DNA of 64,000 nt from Apricaphanius iberus (GCA_028564705.1 JAPXFQ010002924.1:2509001-2573000), one strand, 5' to 3'. Numbered from the stretch's first letter, positions 10,654 to 22,549 are shown. The notes: generated by a model from the letters alone, not told the origin. A program made the numbers and translations.

Positions 10654-13600
10654 TTAGGAGCGTGCCTTAGCGATGAATTCCTTTCTGACGTTTGCGAGGA
10701 ACGCTGGTAAATTGTTGGTCTCCTGGAGGCGGCTTTCCAAGACTGGCAGGCACTCGAGTACTGGGTCGCTGGACACAACTGTAAACATTCAATAATAGAT
10801 TATTGGAAGAATCAACTTTGTCTTTCTTTAAAAAACATGGCGTGAACTTCAAAGGAATATTTGCATGAGACTTACTCTGGTAAGATCCATTTTCTTTAAG
10901 CCCCATTGTGATGACGTAAGCGCTGTCCAGGTCTGAGAGACTGATGTTTCGGAAAACAAACTGCAATTTTTCACCTATAAAAAAAAACAGGGGGAAAAAA
11001 ACTTCAGAACTATCAGCCCGATCCGGTAAATTGTCTTTACAAAGTTAACAAGGGATTCTTATGAAGTGATTCAGTCGAGTTTTGTAGTATAGTCAAGGTG
11101 GAAGGAGAAAAGAAGCAATTAACTGAATTTATCACATTGCAATCGCTACATTTAAATACAAAGTTGAATCCTTTGTTTTAATTCAATACATTCTATGAAT
11201 TTTATGATCTGGCTGTGCATAATCTTTCACCTTTCATTAGGCTTTCTTCAATAATAAAGTGAGAAGTAGGGATGTGTATTGACAAGAATCTGGCGATAGG
11301 ATATGTATCATGATACAAAGGGGGCGATATGATATATTGCGATATATCACGAAACCATGAGTAAGACTATGTATTTTTATTTTTAAAAATTAATTTAACT
11401 ATAGAAAATCTGTCAACATTCTAAAAACTCCAACCTGTTTTTATTACTAGATCTGGTTGATCCACGGGAACAAAGGTGAAAACAGCCACCAGTCATACTT
11501 TGAATTTTTTGACAAAAATTACTGTCATTTTTAATGTTTAATTCTTATAAAATAAAAATCGATTCTTTGCTTTTGAATATTGATACAATATCATGACATA
11601 AAATATCGCAATATATTGGCATATCGATATTTTCTTACATCCCTGGTGAGGAGAGCGTAATATTTAAAGCAGCCCCTTTTCCACTAGGGTCAATTTAGAG
11701 CCGAACGGGTCGGGACGGTCTAGAACAGGTGGTTGTGTTTCCATTACTATGTCAGAAAAACAGTAGAGGGCGAGGACATGGATGGGCTTAGCTTACCAAA
11801 AGCTCAAGCAAAAAGCAAGCACAAACCCTTCATGACAACACCGCTCCTCTCAAAAGTTGAAAGACCTTTGACTCACCTCACATCTCTCAGACCCGCACCC
11901 GGTGTGAATCATTGGTTAAGTAGTGTTGGCCCTACCCTTCTTGTAGCTGCATACTACAGGTGAGTAGGCTGCCATCCTACAACTCTTCCTCTTAAAATAA
12001 TACTCAAAGCATGAAAACTAAATGAGTGCCACCCATGGCTCTTCTTAATGTACGACTGTTTTAAGACTACAGTTGGCAAGGTACAGGCAGCAAGTCTATT
12101 AAGCAGTGGGCAGAAGACTCTACCAGGGCACATAGTAACACTAAATGTCCCATTAATATCAGCTTGCTGTCCTTGTGACTCTTCATGTAGAGCAGATCAA
12201 TATGAGGGTATAATATGTTACAAAGGTGGGAGTTTGTAATTAGATCTTTGCTCAAGTTTAGAATTAAAAGTATTACAAAGGTTATTTTTCTTTTGCTTTG
12301 CCTGGTTTTAATAAAGCAATAATATTGTTTTACATTTTATTCTAAATATTTTTGTGCAAATACTCAAGGTTAGTACAGCCAACACCTAATGTAAGGTGTT
12401 ATAAAAACTTTGGTTGGCCACATGACAGGGAGCTGCACCTGCTAGTGAAACAAAAGGCCTGGACCCCTAACCAAAAAGGACTTCATGCAGTAAGTCTCAA
12501 CCTCTGACCTCCATCCATGTGTGGGCTGCTGTTAATATCAACTGTTTTTAAACGAAGTTGTACTCTGAGGTAAAAATGTATAAGGCACTATAGCAACTCT
12601 TACATATGTGTTACATAGACGTGTTAATGTTTGTGACAGGCTGCTTATTACGTTTCATGTACGGTAGATTAATGGAGATTTTTCTCACTAATAACAGTTG
12701 ATAGTCCAATTCTGTTTTTATTCTGCTTGGCTTACCTTTCACTAACTGTGTCCTGTCAACGATCGTCCGAATCTCCAGCCCCAAATGATCCTGGAAAACA
12801 AGTCTGGCTTTCTGGAGATTCCTCAGTCTGTCTTTGTTTGCTCTATTCTGAGACTCGATCACTAAAAAGTGAAAACAAGTGGGATAATTGTAGGCTACGT
12901 CGCAAATTAGCATTTGTGATTTCATTTCAGTTATTTTTACAGTGGGGTAATAAAGTATTTAGTGAGCCACCAATTGTGTGCGTTCTCCCACTAAAACGAT
13001 TAGAAGAGGCCTGCAATTTACATCATAGGTACACCTCAACTATGAGAGAAAAAATGAAAAAAAAAAATAATTCAGAAAATCACATGGTCTGATTTTTAAA
13101 GAATTTACTTGTGAAATATGGTGGGAAATAATTATTTAGTCACCTACAAAATTGCAAGATTTGCAAGGCTCTCACAGATGTGTCACTTCAAGAATAAGAG
13201 GTTCCTCTGTACTCCACCTGACCTGTGTTAATAGCACCGATCTGAACTCGTTTTGGGCAAAAACCTCCTTCCATCAGTGAGAGCACTGGAAAAGAAACAT
13301 GGCTGGATCTTTCAGCATGAACATACACCCGGGACAGGAAAGAGTGGCTACGTAAAAAGTATTTCAAGGTTCTGCAGTGGCCTAGCTGGTCTCAGATCTC
13401 AATCAAATAGAGAATCTGTGGTGATTTGAAAATGTGTGATGCACAGCAACACCATGTAATTTTCTTTTCTCATTCAATTTCTCGTAGTTTTGGTATACCT
13501 ATGATGAAAATTACAGGCCTCTCATCTTTTTAAGTGGGTGAACTTACTCAATGGGTGACTGACTAAATAATTGTTTTGCCCCACTGTATAAAAAGAAACA

Positions 13601-15511
13601 TCTTACACTCTCTTCTCCTTGTTTGCTCTTCTCTATGTTTCTGAATTTTCAGGATGATGTCCTCTTTCTGCATCTCTTTCTCCTGAATCTCAGACATCCT
13701 CTCTGATATGGCGCGCTGTTTGTCCTTCTGCGCCATTTTTTTTTGCTCCAGGTCTGCAGAGACAGAAGAGGTGTCAAAACAAGAATGTTCAGGCAAACTG
13801 AAGGTTTTGAGGTTGCCCTTCAAATACCGTCTCCTTCCCTAAAACTGTAAAAACAAATCAGGAGGGACTGTTCCATCTTTGTGATGTTGGATGCATTTAC
13901 AAAACCAGTTCACTGCACGAGTGGCAGCTGCTAGGGAGAGAAACTTACCCGTTTTGAATTCTTGTATCGTCTCAAACAGCTTCTTGTCATCCTTACTTTT
14001 CTTCAAACATGTATCTGCGCCCAGGAAGAATAAACAGCTAAATTAAGATTAATTTCAGTAACTAATAATTTTCTGTACACAAAGAGACTTTGAAACGATT
14101 TAGAAAAGACACTTAAAGATTATCAACTCACATCTAAAGACTTGGGTTAACAGTTTTTTAGTCCGAGACTAAATTTAGGTTAGATTACGACTAAACCGTG
14201 GGAACAGATTCTTACCCCTCAAAAACTATTTCTGCACCTGACCTCTGCTGGGCTCTGTAGCTTTGTGCTCCGCCTGTGTGAGAACGGCTTTATTTTTGTT
14301 GGTTGTTTTTATATCTCTACGACTACACTAGGACTTGCGATAGTATCAAACATTGTCTGATTCAAAAGACTAGAGAAAGACTGGCATAAATTGGGTCAGC
14401 AACTGCAGATTATCACCTTACATTTAACGATCAAGACGACGAGAGCGCGCCAACACTATAGCAAGATTTCTAAAGACTACCAGTCTTTAGTCTGAGACTG
14501 GGAAAATCCTTTGGTGTACGCCCAGCATAAACATGGCATTAAAAGACAAATCTTTGTCAACTCTATTGATTTTCTCAGCTGTCTCTTAGCTCTTCAGAGA
14601 GCCATTTCTCAATCCTGTAATCTTTTATTTCCAATAAACAAAGCAACTTTAAGAAACATAACTGATGTGAGTGTATTAAAATTAAATAGCTCAAGGTAGA
14701 GGGCAATATAGAATGTATAAGGTAGAAAAGATATACATTTTTGACTATACCGCCCTACCATGGTTATGCATTTTGATGATGTGATCAAGCTGTGCCTACA
14801 TGCTATGTACCGGTACGCAATGATACTCTTGTTCAGTGTTTGTCTTCACACTACATATTGAAATTTTGGGTTTTGCCAAAAAGAATTTCATATATTCAAA
14901 ATGCATTTTGGAAAATAAAGAGTAAATACCGCCATACATTTCGTTACTGCACATGCTTTAGATTATAGCGCAATAAAGATATCAGGTCATATTGCCCAGC
15001 TCTAGTAGCTCAGATATTTATGTAGGCCAACACAATTTTTTTAATTTTTGATTTATAATTATGTGCTAAAATGCAGTTAATACTGTTATGTAAATGGACA
15101 CATATGTTGGATTATAGTACAAGATGAAAAAACTGTCTTGTTTTGATTTTGTTTGGGGTTTTTTTGTGTGTGTAGTTTTTAGAGACTTTTCAGGTACATA
15201 ACCGTATGAAATTTAGGCGACGCTGTTAAGCGTGATGTGCTCAGAGTGCCTTTTTAATCAATACAAAAGAAAAAATACTAAAACCTGCAAAACTTATAAC
15301 TATCAAAACAATCTCCTAAAGTCATTAGCTTAATTGCTAAAAAAATAAAATAAAACTTACCAGTAGCAGAATTTACAAACTGTCTGTGATTGTGAGACAG
15401 CTCTGAAATCCTGTCAATTATTTCTGCATATGTTTTAAGGTGTTTATTGTGGATCTCCTCCATTGCACTGGTCAACCTGTGACTTATATTTGGGTCGGTG
15501 ATGGACGTCAT
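10654..15511 (-). CDS. spc25: Kinetochore protein Spc25, Ndc80 complex subunit
   Basis: Spc25 pairs with Spc24 to anchor the Ndc80 complex at the inner kinetochore for chromosome segregation (family knowledge). Six coding exons on the minus strand: 15361-15511 (ATG at 15511), 13949-14014, 13607-13753, 12736-12861, 10876-10974, 10654-10778 (TAA). They join in phase to 237 residues; human is 224. The N-terminal about 170 residues are charged, heptad-like coiled coil (LEQKKMAQKDKQR). The C-terminal globular RWD-like domain carries the family marks LGLEIR, EKLQFVF and TNNLPAFLANVRK. The ATG is preceded closely by an AG acceptor (about 15527), so the first exon is non-coding, with a likely donor at 17265. 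The protein is about 7 residues longer than human between LGLEIR and GEKLQF. Introns hold three DNA transposons. Confidence 0.94.
11267..11645. mobile_element. 379-bp hAT-type MITE in an spc25 intron
   Basis: The ends are imperfect inverted repeats (TAGGGATGT ... ACATCCCTG) with AT-rich 'gatatattgcgatat' palindromic words inside. It is flanked by GTGAGAAG (11259-11266) and GTGAGGAG (11646-11653), a 7/8-matching 8-bp target duplication as expected of the hAT superfamily. No coding capacity is present. It lies between coding exons 10876-10974 and 12736-12861. Confidence 0.7.
12940..13586. mobile_element. Internally deleted Tc1-like transposon in an spc25 intron
   Basis: The terminal inverted repeats begin CAGTGGGGTAATAAAG on the left and CAGTGGGGCAAAACAATT on the right (reverse complement), with TA on each side. 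A transposase relic survives as broken frames around 13310-13440 (words like 'gtggcctagctggtctcag'). At 647 bp it is far shorter than an intact element of about 1.6 kb, so it is non-autonomous. Confidence 0.8.
14700..15010. repeat. Remnant of a hAT-type element in spc25 intron 1
   Basis: The segment ends in 'aggtcatattgcccagctct', resembling the terminal sequence of common fish hAT-type non-autonomous elements. The opposite end and a target duplication were not recognised. It lies in the intron between spc25 coding exons 13949-14014 and 15361-15511. Confidence 0.35.
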
Positions 15512-15714
15512 GATGTGATGCAATCTGTAATTTCAGGGGGAGAAGTACAACAGCTCAATACTTACAGTAATCGACATGCATTTAAACACCATAAACTGCA
15601 TGTTTTAGTCAATCGAATGTCATGACAATTAGGACGCATTTATCAGGACAGCTAAAAATTGGGTTGAAACTTAAAGTGAAAAAAAAACCAGAGATCTGAT
15701 CAGCGAATGTGTGT

Positions 15715-16177
15715 TAGAGTTGCACAACATATCCGAAATTGATCATTATTGCAATATCACCTCATACATATTGGGAAGAACAGCTTGGACTGCCTCAAAG
15801 CTTAGCTAACTATTGCTAGCTATAAGCTATATGCTATAAGCTAGCTATGTATGTATATTTATTAGGTGTCGTTTTTTAATGCAGCATAAAAAGGCTGTAG
15901 AATGTAAAGAGGTGGTAAGGTGAGCAAGTAATTGGGAAACTACAACTAAACTAAAACACAAACAAACAGATATCATAAAAAAAGGCATTTTCAATGAAAC
16001 ATGGGGCTTAAGAGAGAAATATTGATTTCCCCCCACAGCAGCAGGCAGTGATTGGTGTCTGCAATAAACCAAAAGCAGAAAGACAATAGTTACTAGGTTT
16101 ATTACAAGTCAAATCAGATTGTATATTTTAGCAACCTTTTTGCTTAATGCTTGCTTTTCTAATACTGTGCAGCCCTA
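15715..16177. mobile_element. 463-bp hAT-type MITE in the spc25 5'UTR intron
   Basis: The left end TAGAGTTGCACAACATAT pairs with the right end, whose reverse complement reads TAGGGCTGCACAGTATTA. The flanks ATGTGTGT (15707-15714) and ATGTCTGT (16178-16185) form a 7/8-matching 8-bp target duplication. No open frame of note. It is inserted between the coding start of spc25 and its presumed promoter. Confidence 0.7.
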
Positions 16178-17265
16178 ATGTCTGTGCTGTTAAAATATGT
16201 GATGTAGGCCATTTAAAATACTTTATTGAACCTTAATATCCCTCTGGTATCAATAAAGTATTTTTATATTGAATTTACTGGTAGAAGTTTCAATACAGCA
16301 TTGCTTACAATTATGCAGCAAAATGAGAATAATTAAATGATTGATCACATCACGTCTGTGATAAAAAAACAAAAAAAAAACAGCAGGAGTAGGTAGCCTA
16401 TAGTTGTTTCTTTTCTGTTATAAAAGTGTGTTAATACATGGCTATTTTAGTTAAGGTTAATGGCAATCACCTACTTGCTCAAGCCTACTTTCTAATGTGT
16501 GTGCTTGTGTGTTCTTTCCTGAATTGATCTTCTCCATTTCTGAATCAAAGGGTTTTAAGACGACCAATGCTTGCTTGGGTGGTATGAACCTTTGCTAAGG
16601 TGAGATGTGAATTTAATGATGTCGCTACCAGGCAGAAGGATAAACAGTATACAGAGATGGTTTATGTTTTTAGTGAAGTGGGATATGCAGAGTGGGATGG
16701 ATGCAACCTGTGATAAAGGAGAAGTCTCAGACAATAACACCATGGAAAAATGACAGACCAGCGAATTAGTTAAAATGAACACAGCCAGTGATTAAAAGAA
16801 AATGTCTCAAAACATTCAGATCTACTTAAAACTAGAAAGTCTTACTTCTTGAAAGCAAATGAAAAAAAGAGAACCGGGGAATTAAACTGCGGCAGTACTA
16901 AACTGACCAAAAAACATCGATTTAGAGTTGCTTCGTCTAATCAGATTAGTCTACTCAGTTGAGATGAAGCTACTTGTCGACTTGAAAACACAAACAGTGG
17001 TTTGACTTTAGAACATTTTATTTTACCTGTAGCACTCCCTCATCGTGCGTTTTCCTTAAACATCAAAATAAAACAGCCACAATAACCTTCCTCCAAAGCC
17101 ATTTACCCTGCAATGTTAGCATGTTAGCAGTCATGCTAACTTGGTATTTTCATCAGCTTTTTAGCCTCAATGTAGCTTACATACGTTCAACATGGGCACG
17201 ATAAAAATTCGGCTGTTTGCTCAAACTGTTCCGATAGTTTGACGAGACTTTAACTTAATACTCAC

Positions 17266-17373
17266 CTACTTAAGATTGTAGCAAATAATCGCCCAATGGG
17301 TGTTATTTACTGGTAACGTTCAAAATCCGCGGTTTGTATACAGAGGGCGGTTACTAGATGCCGGAAATGACGT
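17266..17373 (-). promoter_or_regulatory. spc25: Candidate spc25 promoter and non-coding first exon
   Basis: On the minus strand a TAG/GTGAGT splice donor at 17266/17265 marks a likely first non-coding exon. Just upstream lie a CCAAT motif (plus-strand 17293-17297, overlapping GGGCG), a TTTGAA box (minus strand, 17324-17319) next to CGCGG, and a composite CCGGAAATGACGT (17361-17373; ETS plus CRE-like). CCAAT plus a CHR-type TTTGAA box is the usual arrangement of late cell-cycle genes, which fits a kinetochore gene. The motifs are seen; function is inferred. Confidence 0.5.
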
Positions 17374-18541
17374 ATATTCAAATTGACGCTGCTTGGAAAA
17401 TGCTGTATAATAACCTTCTTTTTTTACAGTCTATGATAATAACTGAGGTTGCTAACATCTGAAAATTTACAAAGTGATGTGTTCCCTTCCTGTTTTTACT
17501 TAGAAACTATTTTCAAAATGACTAATATATTTATCTGGATTTTCTGTTAAAAATCATTGCTAGGCCATATGTACCAAAATGATCTCATACGCCACCTGGT
17601 GGTTATTATGAGGAACTTCACATTGCTGGCAAGATTACAGTCCAGTAACATCAAACATCAATTGGACGGGTGCATTTCAGGACAAAATTAATATTGATTT
17701 ATTTAATTTTTCATTTAATTCAAAAATGTACATTTACATTGTGTAGAATAATTACGTTCGGATGGGTGTATTTTAACCTCTTACTTCTGATGATAATTAT
17801 AGCAGAGTATTACATTAAATAGCCTGTTCTTTTTTCTCAATGAAATCTACAATCATCTCCTTTGTTTTTTCACAATCATAATTATTGTTTCTAGACTGCA
17901 AGGCCACCAAGCTCTATACTTAGCTTCAAATGTGGTGTAATGTTCATCTGCAGAAGTGTCCTGTGTGAGCTAAGAAGAACAAAGCCTTGATTGTTCCTCA
18001 GCTATCCAAAATACTTTCTGAGCTCTGATATTGTAAATTGGGGAAAAAATATGGCCTTATAATATGTTTGGCTGATGATGCTGAATTTTCAAGACAGGGA
18101 CAAATTTAACTGGACTTTTTAAGAAATTTGGAATCCTCTTTATCATCCGATGTTAAGCAACCCTGTGAAAATGACTGAACCCCGTGATCTCAGATGCGGA
18201 GGCCAGATGGGCTCTGTTTTCAAAGGGAAGCCCATTTTGTTGCTAAGTTCGCTGAAAATGAATGTATTAATCAGGTTGAAGTGATGCAGAAGGTAACGGG
18301 GAGCGCTCCCTCCCTCCTGGTGTTTGTAGTGGCTAATATTTAACATCTGTACAAGCTATGTTCTTGGAAATATCCTAATGACTGCCCTGTCAAATTGTAC
18401 ACAGTCTTTTTAACATGTCTTAAAATGCTGACCTCTCATGACTTGGGAACACATTATTATATTCCAAATGAGCTCAGACAGCATGTACTTACTTGTTGTT
18501 TCCATGGCTTTGATGAATGATTTGTGATGCCTGGTTTGGAA
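17374..18541. other. Divergent spc25/g6pc2 intergenic region
   Basis: The genes diverge here. I see no coding exon, no clear repeat and no RNA gene. The g6pc2 core promoter lies at its right edge. Confidence 0.6.
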
Positions 18542-18549
18542 TATAAAAG
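18542..18549 (+). promoter_or_regulatory. g6pc2: TATA box of g6pc2
   Basis: A canonical TATAAAAG lies 90 bp upstream of the g6pc2 start codon, in the right place for a transcription start near 18570 and a short 5'UTR. A TATA-driven, tissue-restricted promoter fits glucose-6-phosphatase genes. Position is the only evidence. Confidence 0.7.
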
Positions 18550-18631
18550 AGATGCAAGGAGAGGCAGGGCATCATGGTGCTGCTTTGACTGATACTGAGG
18601 AGAAACCAGCTGCTTTAAGAAAGGAAACATG

Positions 18632-20038
18632 ATGGATTTTATTCACACATTAGGTGTCCTAACTATACAGCATCTGCAGAACAACTACCGAGAATACAAC
18701 AGCTTCCTCAGCTTCATGTCAGTAGTGGGTGACCCTCGTAATATTTTCTCTGTCTATTTTCCTCTCTGGTTCCATCTCAGCCATAGTGTTGGCACCAAGA
18801 TGATATGGGTGACTGTTGTTGGAGACTGGTTTAATCTCATTTTCAAGTGGTAAGCCTGCTCAGATAACTGTATTTTATCTTTGTATTCTGAGCTTATAAA
18901 TGCAAATCAAACATCTTCCTATTCAGGATTCTGTCTGGACAGAGACCTTACTGGTGGGTTCACGAGACCCACTTGTTCCAGAACAGCTCAAAGCCACATT
19001 TGGATCAGTTTCACATTACGTGTGAAACAGGGCCCGGTAAGTAGGTTTGTACTGTGTTTACAGATAATTTGGTTAAAAAAAACACTTTCATTGATTGGTC
19101 TTTTTACAGGTAGTCCATCTGGTCACGCCATGGGCTCATCCTGTGTGTGGTACGTGATGGTCACTTCTGCTCTAAACTTAGCCAGGTTCTCCTCCGTATC
19201 TTCTGACAAGAACTTTCAAAGGTGGACATTTACAACATGTGATACTTTCTCAAAGCCAAAAGAAGGTTCTACATCAGATATCAAAGAGTGTTCTTATTTT
19301 TTTTCTGCAGATTTAATCTCTTGAGGTCAATTTTGTGGATAGCTTTCTGGGTCATTCAGATAAGTGTTTGCATTTCCAGAGTTTTCATTGCAACGCACTT
19401 CCCTCATCAGGTTCTCCTCGGACTTGTCATTGGTATGTTCTGCTCGGGTGTCACATGTTTTATACATATATCAGATGTGCTTTATGTTTAAGATGTCTTT
19501 CTTCTTTTTATCTCTACAATGTTTAGGTATGCTTGTTGCTGAGGCATTTGACCATATTCCCTGGATTTATAATGCGAGCCTGAAACTGTACCTCCAGGTC
19601 AATTTTTTTCTTCTCTCATTTGCTGTTTGCTTTTATTTGCTTCTAAAGCTTCTGGACATAGATCCTTTGTGGTCTGTTGCAAAAGCTAAGACGTGGTGCG
19701 CGAACCCAGAATGGATCCACCTAGACACCACACCGTTTGCTGGACTGTGGAGAAACCTAGGAGCCTTGTTCGGTCTGGGACTTGCAGTAAACTCTGAGTT
19801 GTTCATGCAGAGCTGTAAGAGTAAGAACGGCTGCAATATTGTGTTTAAACTCTTGTGCATGACTGCTAATCTCACCTTTCTGCAGCTGTATGATCTCATC
19901 AAGATGCCAAATCACAACGAGGCTCTGTTTTACATACTGTCATTTTTTAAAAGCGCTTCGGTTCCTTTCGGGGTGGTTGCTGTCATACCCTACTGTGTTC
20001 ATTTGCTAATAAGAGGCAAGGAGAAAAAACAGGTTTAG
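18632..20038 (+). CDS. g6pc2: Glucose-6-phosphatase catalytic subunit 2
   Basis: An ER-membrane enzyme that hydrolyses glucose-6-phosphate in the lumen; in mammals G6PC2 acts in pancreatic islets (family knowledge). Five exons: 18632-18849, 18927-19036, 19110-19221, 19311-19432, 19527-20038, giving 357 residues; human is 355. The phosphatase triad is intact: Lys72-x6-Arg79 in KWILSGQRP, PSGHAMG with His115, and R170-x5-H176 in [12 protein letters not shown]. Several hydrophobic membrane segments follow. The C-terminus ends KKQV, a KKxx ER-retrieval signal. Two ATGs are in tandem (18629 and 18632); the second is chosen because it aligns with the mammalian MDF start and has A at -3 and G at +4. 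The donor of exon 3 (GTGGAC) is weak. Assignment to G6PC2 rather than G6PC1 rests on its position between spc25 and abcb11 and on residue similarity. Confidence 0.93.
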
Positions 20039-20040
20039 AG

Positions 20041-20046
20041 AATAAA
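20041..20046 (+). terminator. g6pc2: g6pc2 polyadenylation signal (first of two)
   Basis: AATAAA begins three bases after the stop codon. A second AATAAA lies at 20188-20193. Use of the first would give an extremely short 3'UTR. Confidence 0.45.
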
Positions 20047-21715
20047 AACACAGATTTGTTTCTTTTTTTTTTGCAGGATTTGTTCTGAACACTTTTTGCT
20101 GTACTCTGTGATAAATAATGTCAGACTGTATTGCACACACAGAAGCACTGAGTTTATGTGGGGAAACAATGTACATTTAAAAAAAATAATAAAATAGTTT
20201 CATTTGAACCCAGTCATTATGAAAAGCTTTTCTCAAGTTTAGCTTATTTATTTGTTCTTGGTCTTATGTTTTCAGTATTTTTGAAAGGGTGCTAGAGTTT
20301 TTACTTGTCATTAAAATGCTTCACGTAAAACTCTACAACATGATGTATTTCCTTTTAAAGCTTCGTCAATTTTCTAGTTTATCTCTGAGATCTTTGGGGG
20401 GGGGGGGTTGGAAGCGATAGTCATCACCCGGGTACTATCTTCAGTAGTAGAGGCAACCACAAACCAAATAAGTAGTTAATTGAATATTAGAAAACATCTT
20501 TCAAACTTTGAAAAGTCCAAGTCTTTCTGCATAGCAAATTTTCTTATCAACATATGTTACATAAGAGGCATATTGGTGATATAAGAATACGAAGACGATT
20601 TTACATTGTGAATATACAATAAAGCTGCCTCACTGGAACATGTTATGAAACATTCATGTTTTGTTGAATTCTTTCACTTTTTTTAATTAACAGAATAATT
20701 CACAAACTTTTTTGTCAAAAAACGTTTGCGTTGTCAACGTTTGTGTGTACATCCTGCCTTCGGGTGTGTTACATAAACTCTTGTGGTTCTCTTAGCAGTT
20801 TCTGTGGGAATATTTGGATATAAATCATCCTAAAGGTAATGATGCAGAACAGAGTCTCTGATGTAACCGGATTAGACATATTAATTAAACTCCTTAGCAG
20901 AGCCTCTTTTCCTTTTTTTCTCATAGACTCTGGTTGCTTAGCATTATATTTACCTGAGGCTGGCTGTCGAATGATGCAACAGCTCTGAACTTTCTTGTTT
21001 TTTTTTTCAACGTTATATATTCTCTGTTTTAAAATGCAAAGTATGATTAAGTTAAAACCAGTTTTGACTGAATCAACACATTTCATCTCAAGTTACTGTA
21101 CAAACAGGTCTTATTTATAAAAAAAAAAAAAAAGATCAAATCGATCCCATCATATAGACAGATTCCCATTTAATTGCATAGTTATCATTTTGATCCTATT
21201 TAAAATACAATCCAGTCAAATTCGTCAAAACGAAGACTCAACTGATTGCAAGTGGTCTCTGACTTTGCGCTAGTGCCATTATCTGAAGAACTAATTTCTG
21301 ATTTTCCTTTATTAGTTTTGCATTGTTTTTCTGCAGCTCATTACTGACATAATATAACAGCCAGAGCTGGCCTGCAGTTTCAGAAGATAGAACAATGTCC
21401 TACAGGGAAGAAAGCTCCACCACAGTCCACCAGTCACCAAAGCACAACCGTCCCCCTTTTTATTGTCTATGGATTATCTGTTTTTATTTTATTTTAAACT
21501 TTAGTATTTTCTGTATGTACAAGGGTTAGTTAGGCAAGAAGGGCAACATTAGAGTTGTATTCACTAAGAATCCACAGAAAAACTGCTGAGCGATTTACAA
21601 TCACTTTTGATCTGGGATAGAAAAAGCAGTCATTGTTAAATTAGCTTTAAAATGTGACTCTATTAAAGTAATAAATGTTGTCATGTGTAATGCTGCTGGG
21701 TATGTATGTATGTAA

Positions 21716-21762
<47 letters not shown>

Positions 21763-22543
21763 ATTTGTAAATCTGTGTTAATTAAAGTTGTCTCTGGGAC
21801 TCATGCCCAGCAGAGTCTGCTTGACGCTCTGACCCGCTGTGACTACAGCGTAACTACGATTAAAGTTAAAACAGTATGGATGATGACAAAGGAAATATTC
21901 GTAATGGGCCATATAATAAACAATATTATTTGGTCAAAATAGCGGAAATACATTTAAAGGTACAAAAGAAAAGGAGAATAGAAGCAGAAATATTTGAAGA
22001 GGCAAAACTTCTGAGTTTTGATCATTATGTGGTTTGCATATTTGTCTCTTCAAATCAGAATCAAATGCTTTACAGAATAAGGCCTTATATTCTTTTACAA
22101 CTACAGCTTAAGAAAACACACAGGGTCAGAAGCACATATAGTTTCTTTAATTCCCAAATTTACATAATAAATCAATAAACAAATAAATATGTAAAATAGA
22201 GTTTTAACTTTAAAAGGCTGACATTATGACTATAATTAACTTTCCTTTGGCCGAGATAGTAACTTCAGAATAAAACAGGTTACTTACACTCTTTTAAGAT
22301 AAATAATGCTATAAGAGCTGAAAAATAAGCAGGAAACCAATCAGAGGGATTTTTATGCATGGATGTTGTTTATCCCTGCAAGATAGAGCTGTTTTTCTGC
22401 CATTTTTGTTTTGTATCTTTTCATTGATGTGAAGGTATAAAAACACATTTCTCAGACAGACAAACTTCATGTCTGATTCTTACCTTCGGATTTTTTTAAC
22501 ATGCATTCACAACAACACTTGTCGATTCACACTGATGTGTTGA
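20047..22543. other. Convergent g6pc2/abcb11 intergenic region
   Basis: No coding exon or recognisable RNA gene was found over about 2.5 kb. It contains a G11 run near 20397, poly(A) runs near 21120, and a compound (TA)n(TG)n microsatellite at 21716-21762. Short frames here are AT-rich and show no homology that I recognise. Confidence 0.6.
21716..21762. repeat. (TA)n(TG)n compound microsatellite
   Basis: A run of TA dinucleotides passes directly into a run of TG dinucleotides. The short hydrophobic frame across it is a repeat artefact. Confidence 0.95.
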
Positions 22544-22549
22544 TTTATT
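22544..22549 (-). terminator. abcb11: abcb11 polyadenylation signal
   Basis: AATAAA on the minus strand starts 40 bases downstream of the abcb11 stop codon. Further AATAAA words lie around 22170-22185, so longer 3'UTRs are possible. Confidence 0.45.

Noticed and set aside
18881..19324. 147-residue plus-strand frame overlapping g6pc2
   Set aside because: It is out of frame with the conserved G6pc2 exons and reads through an intron.
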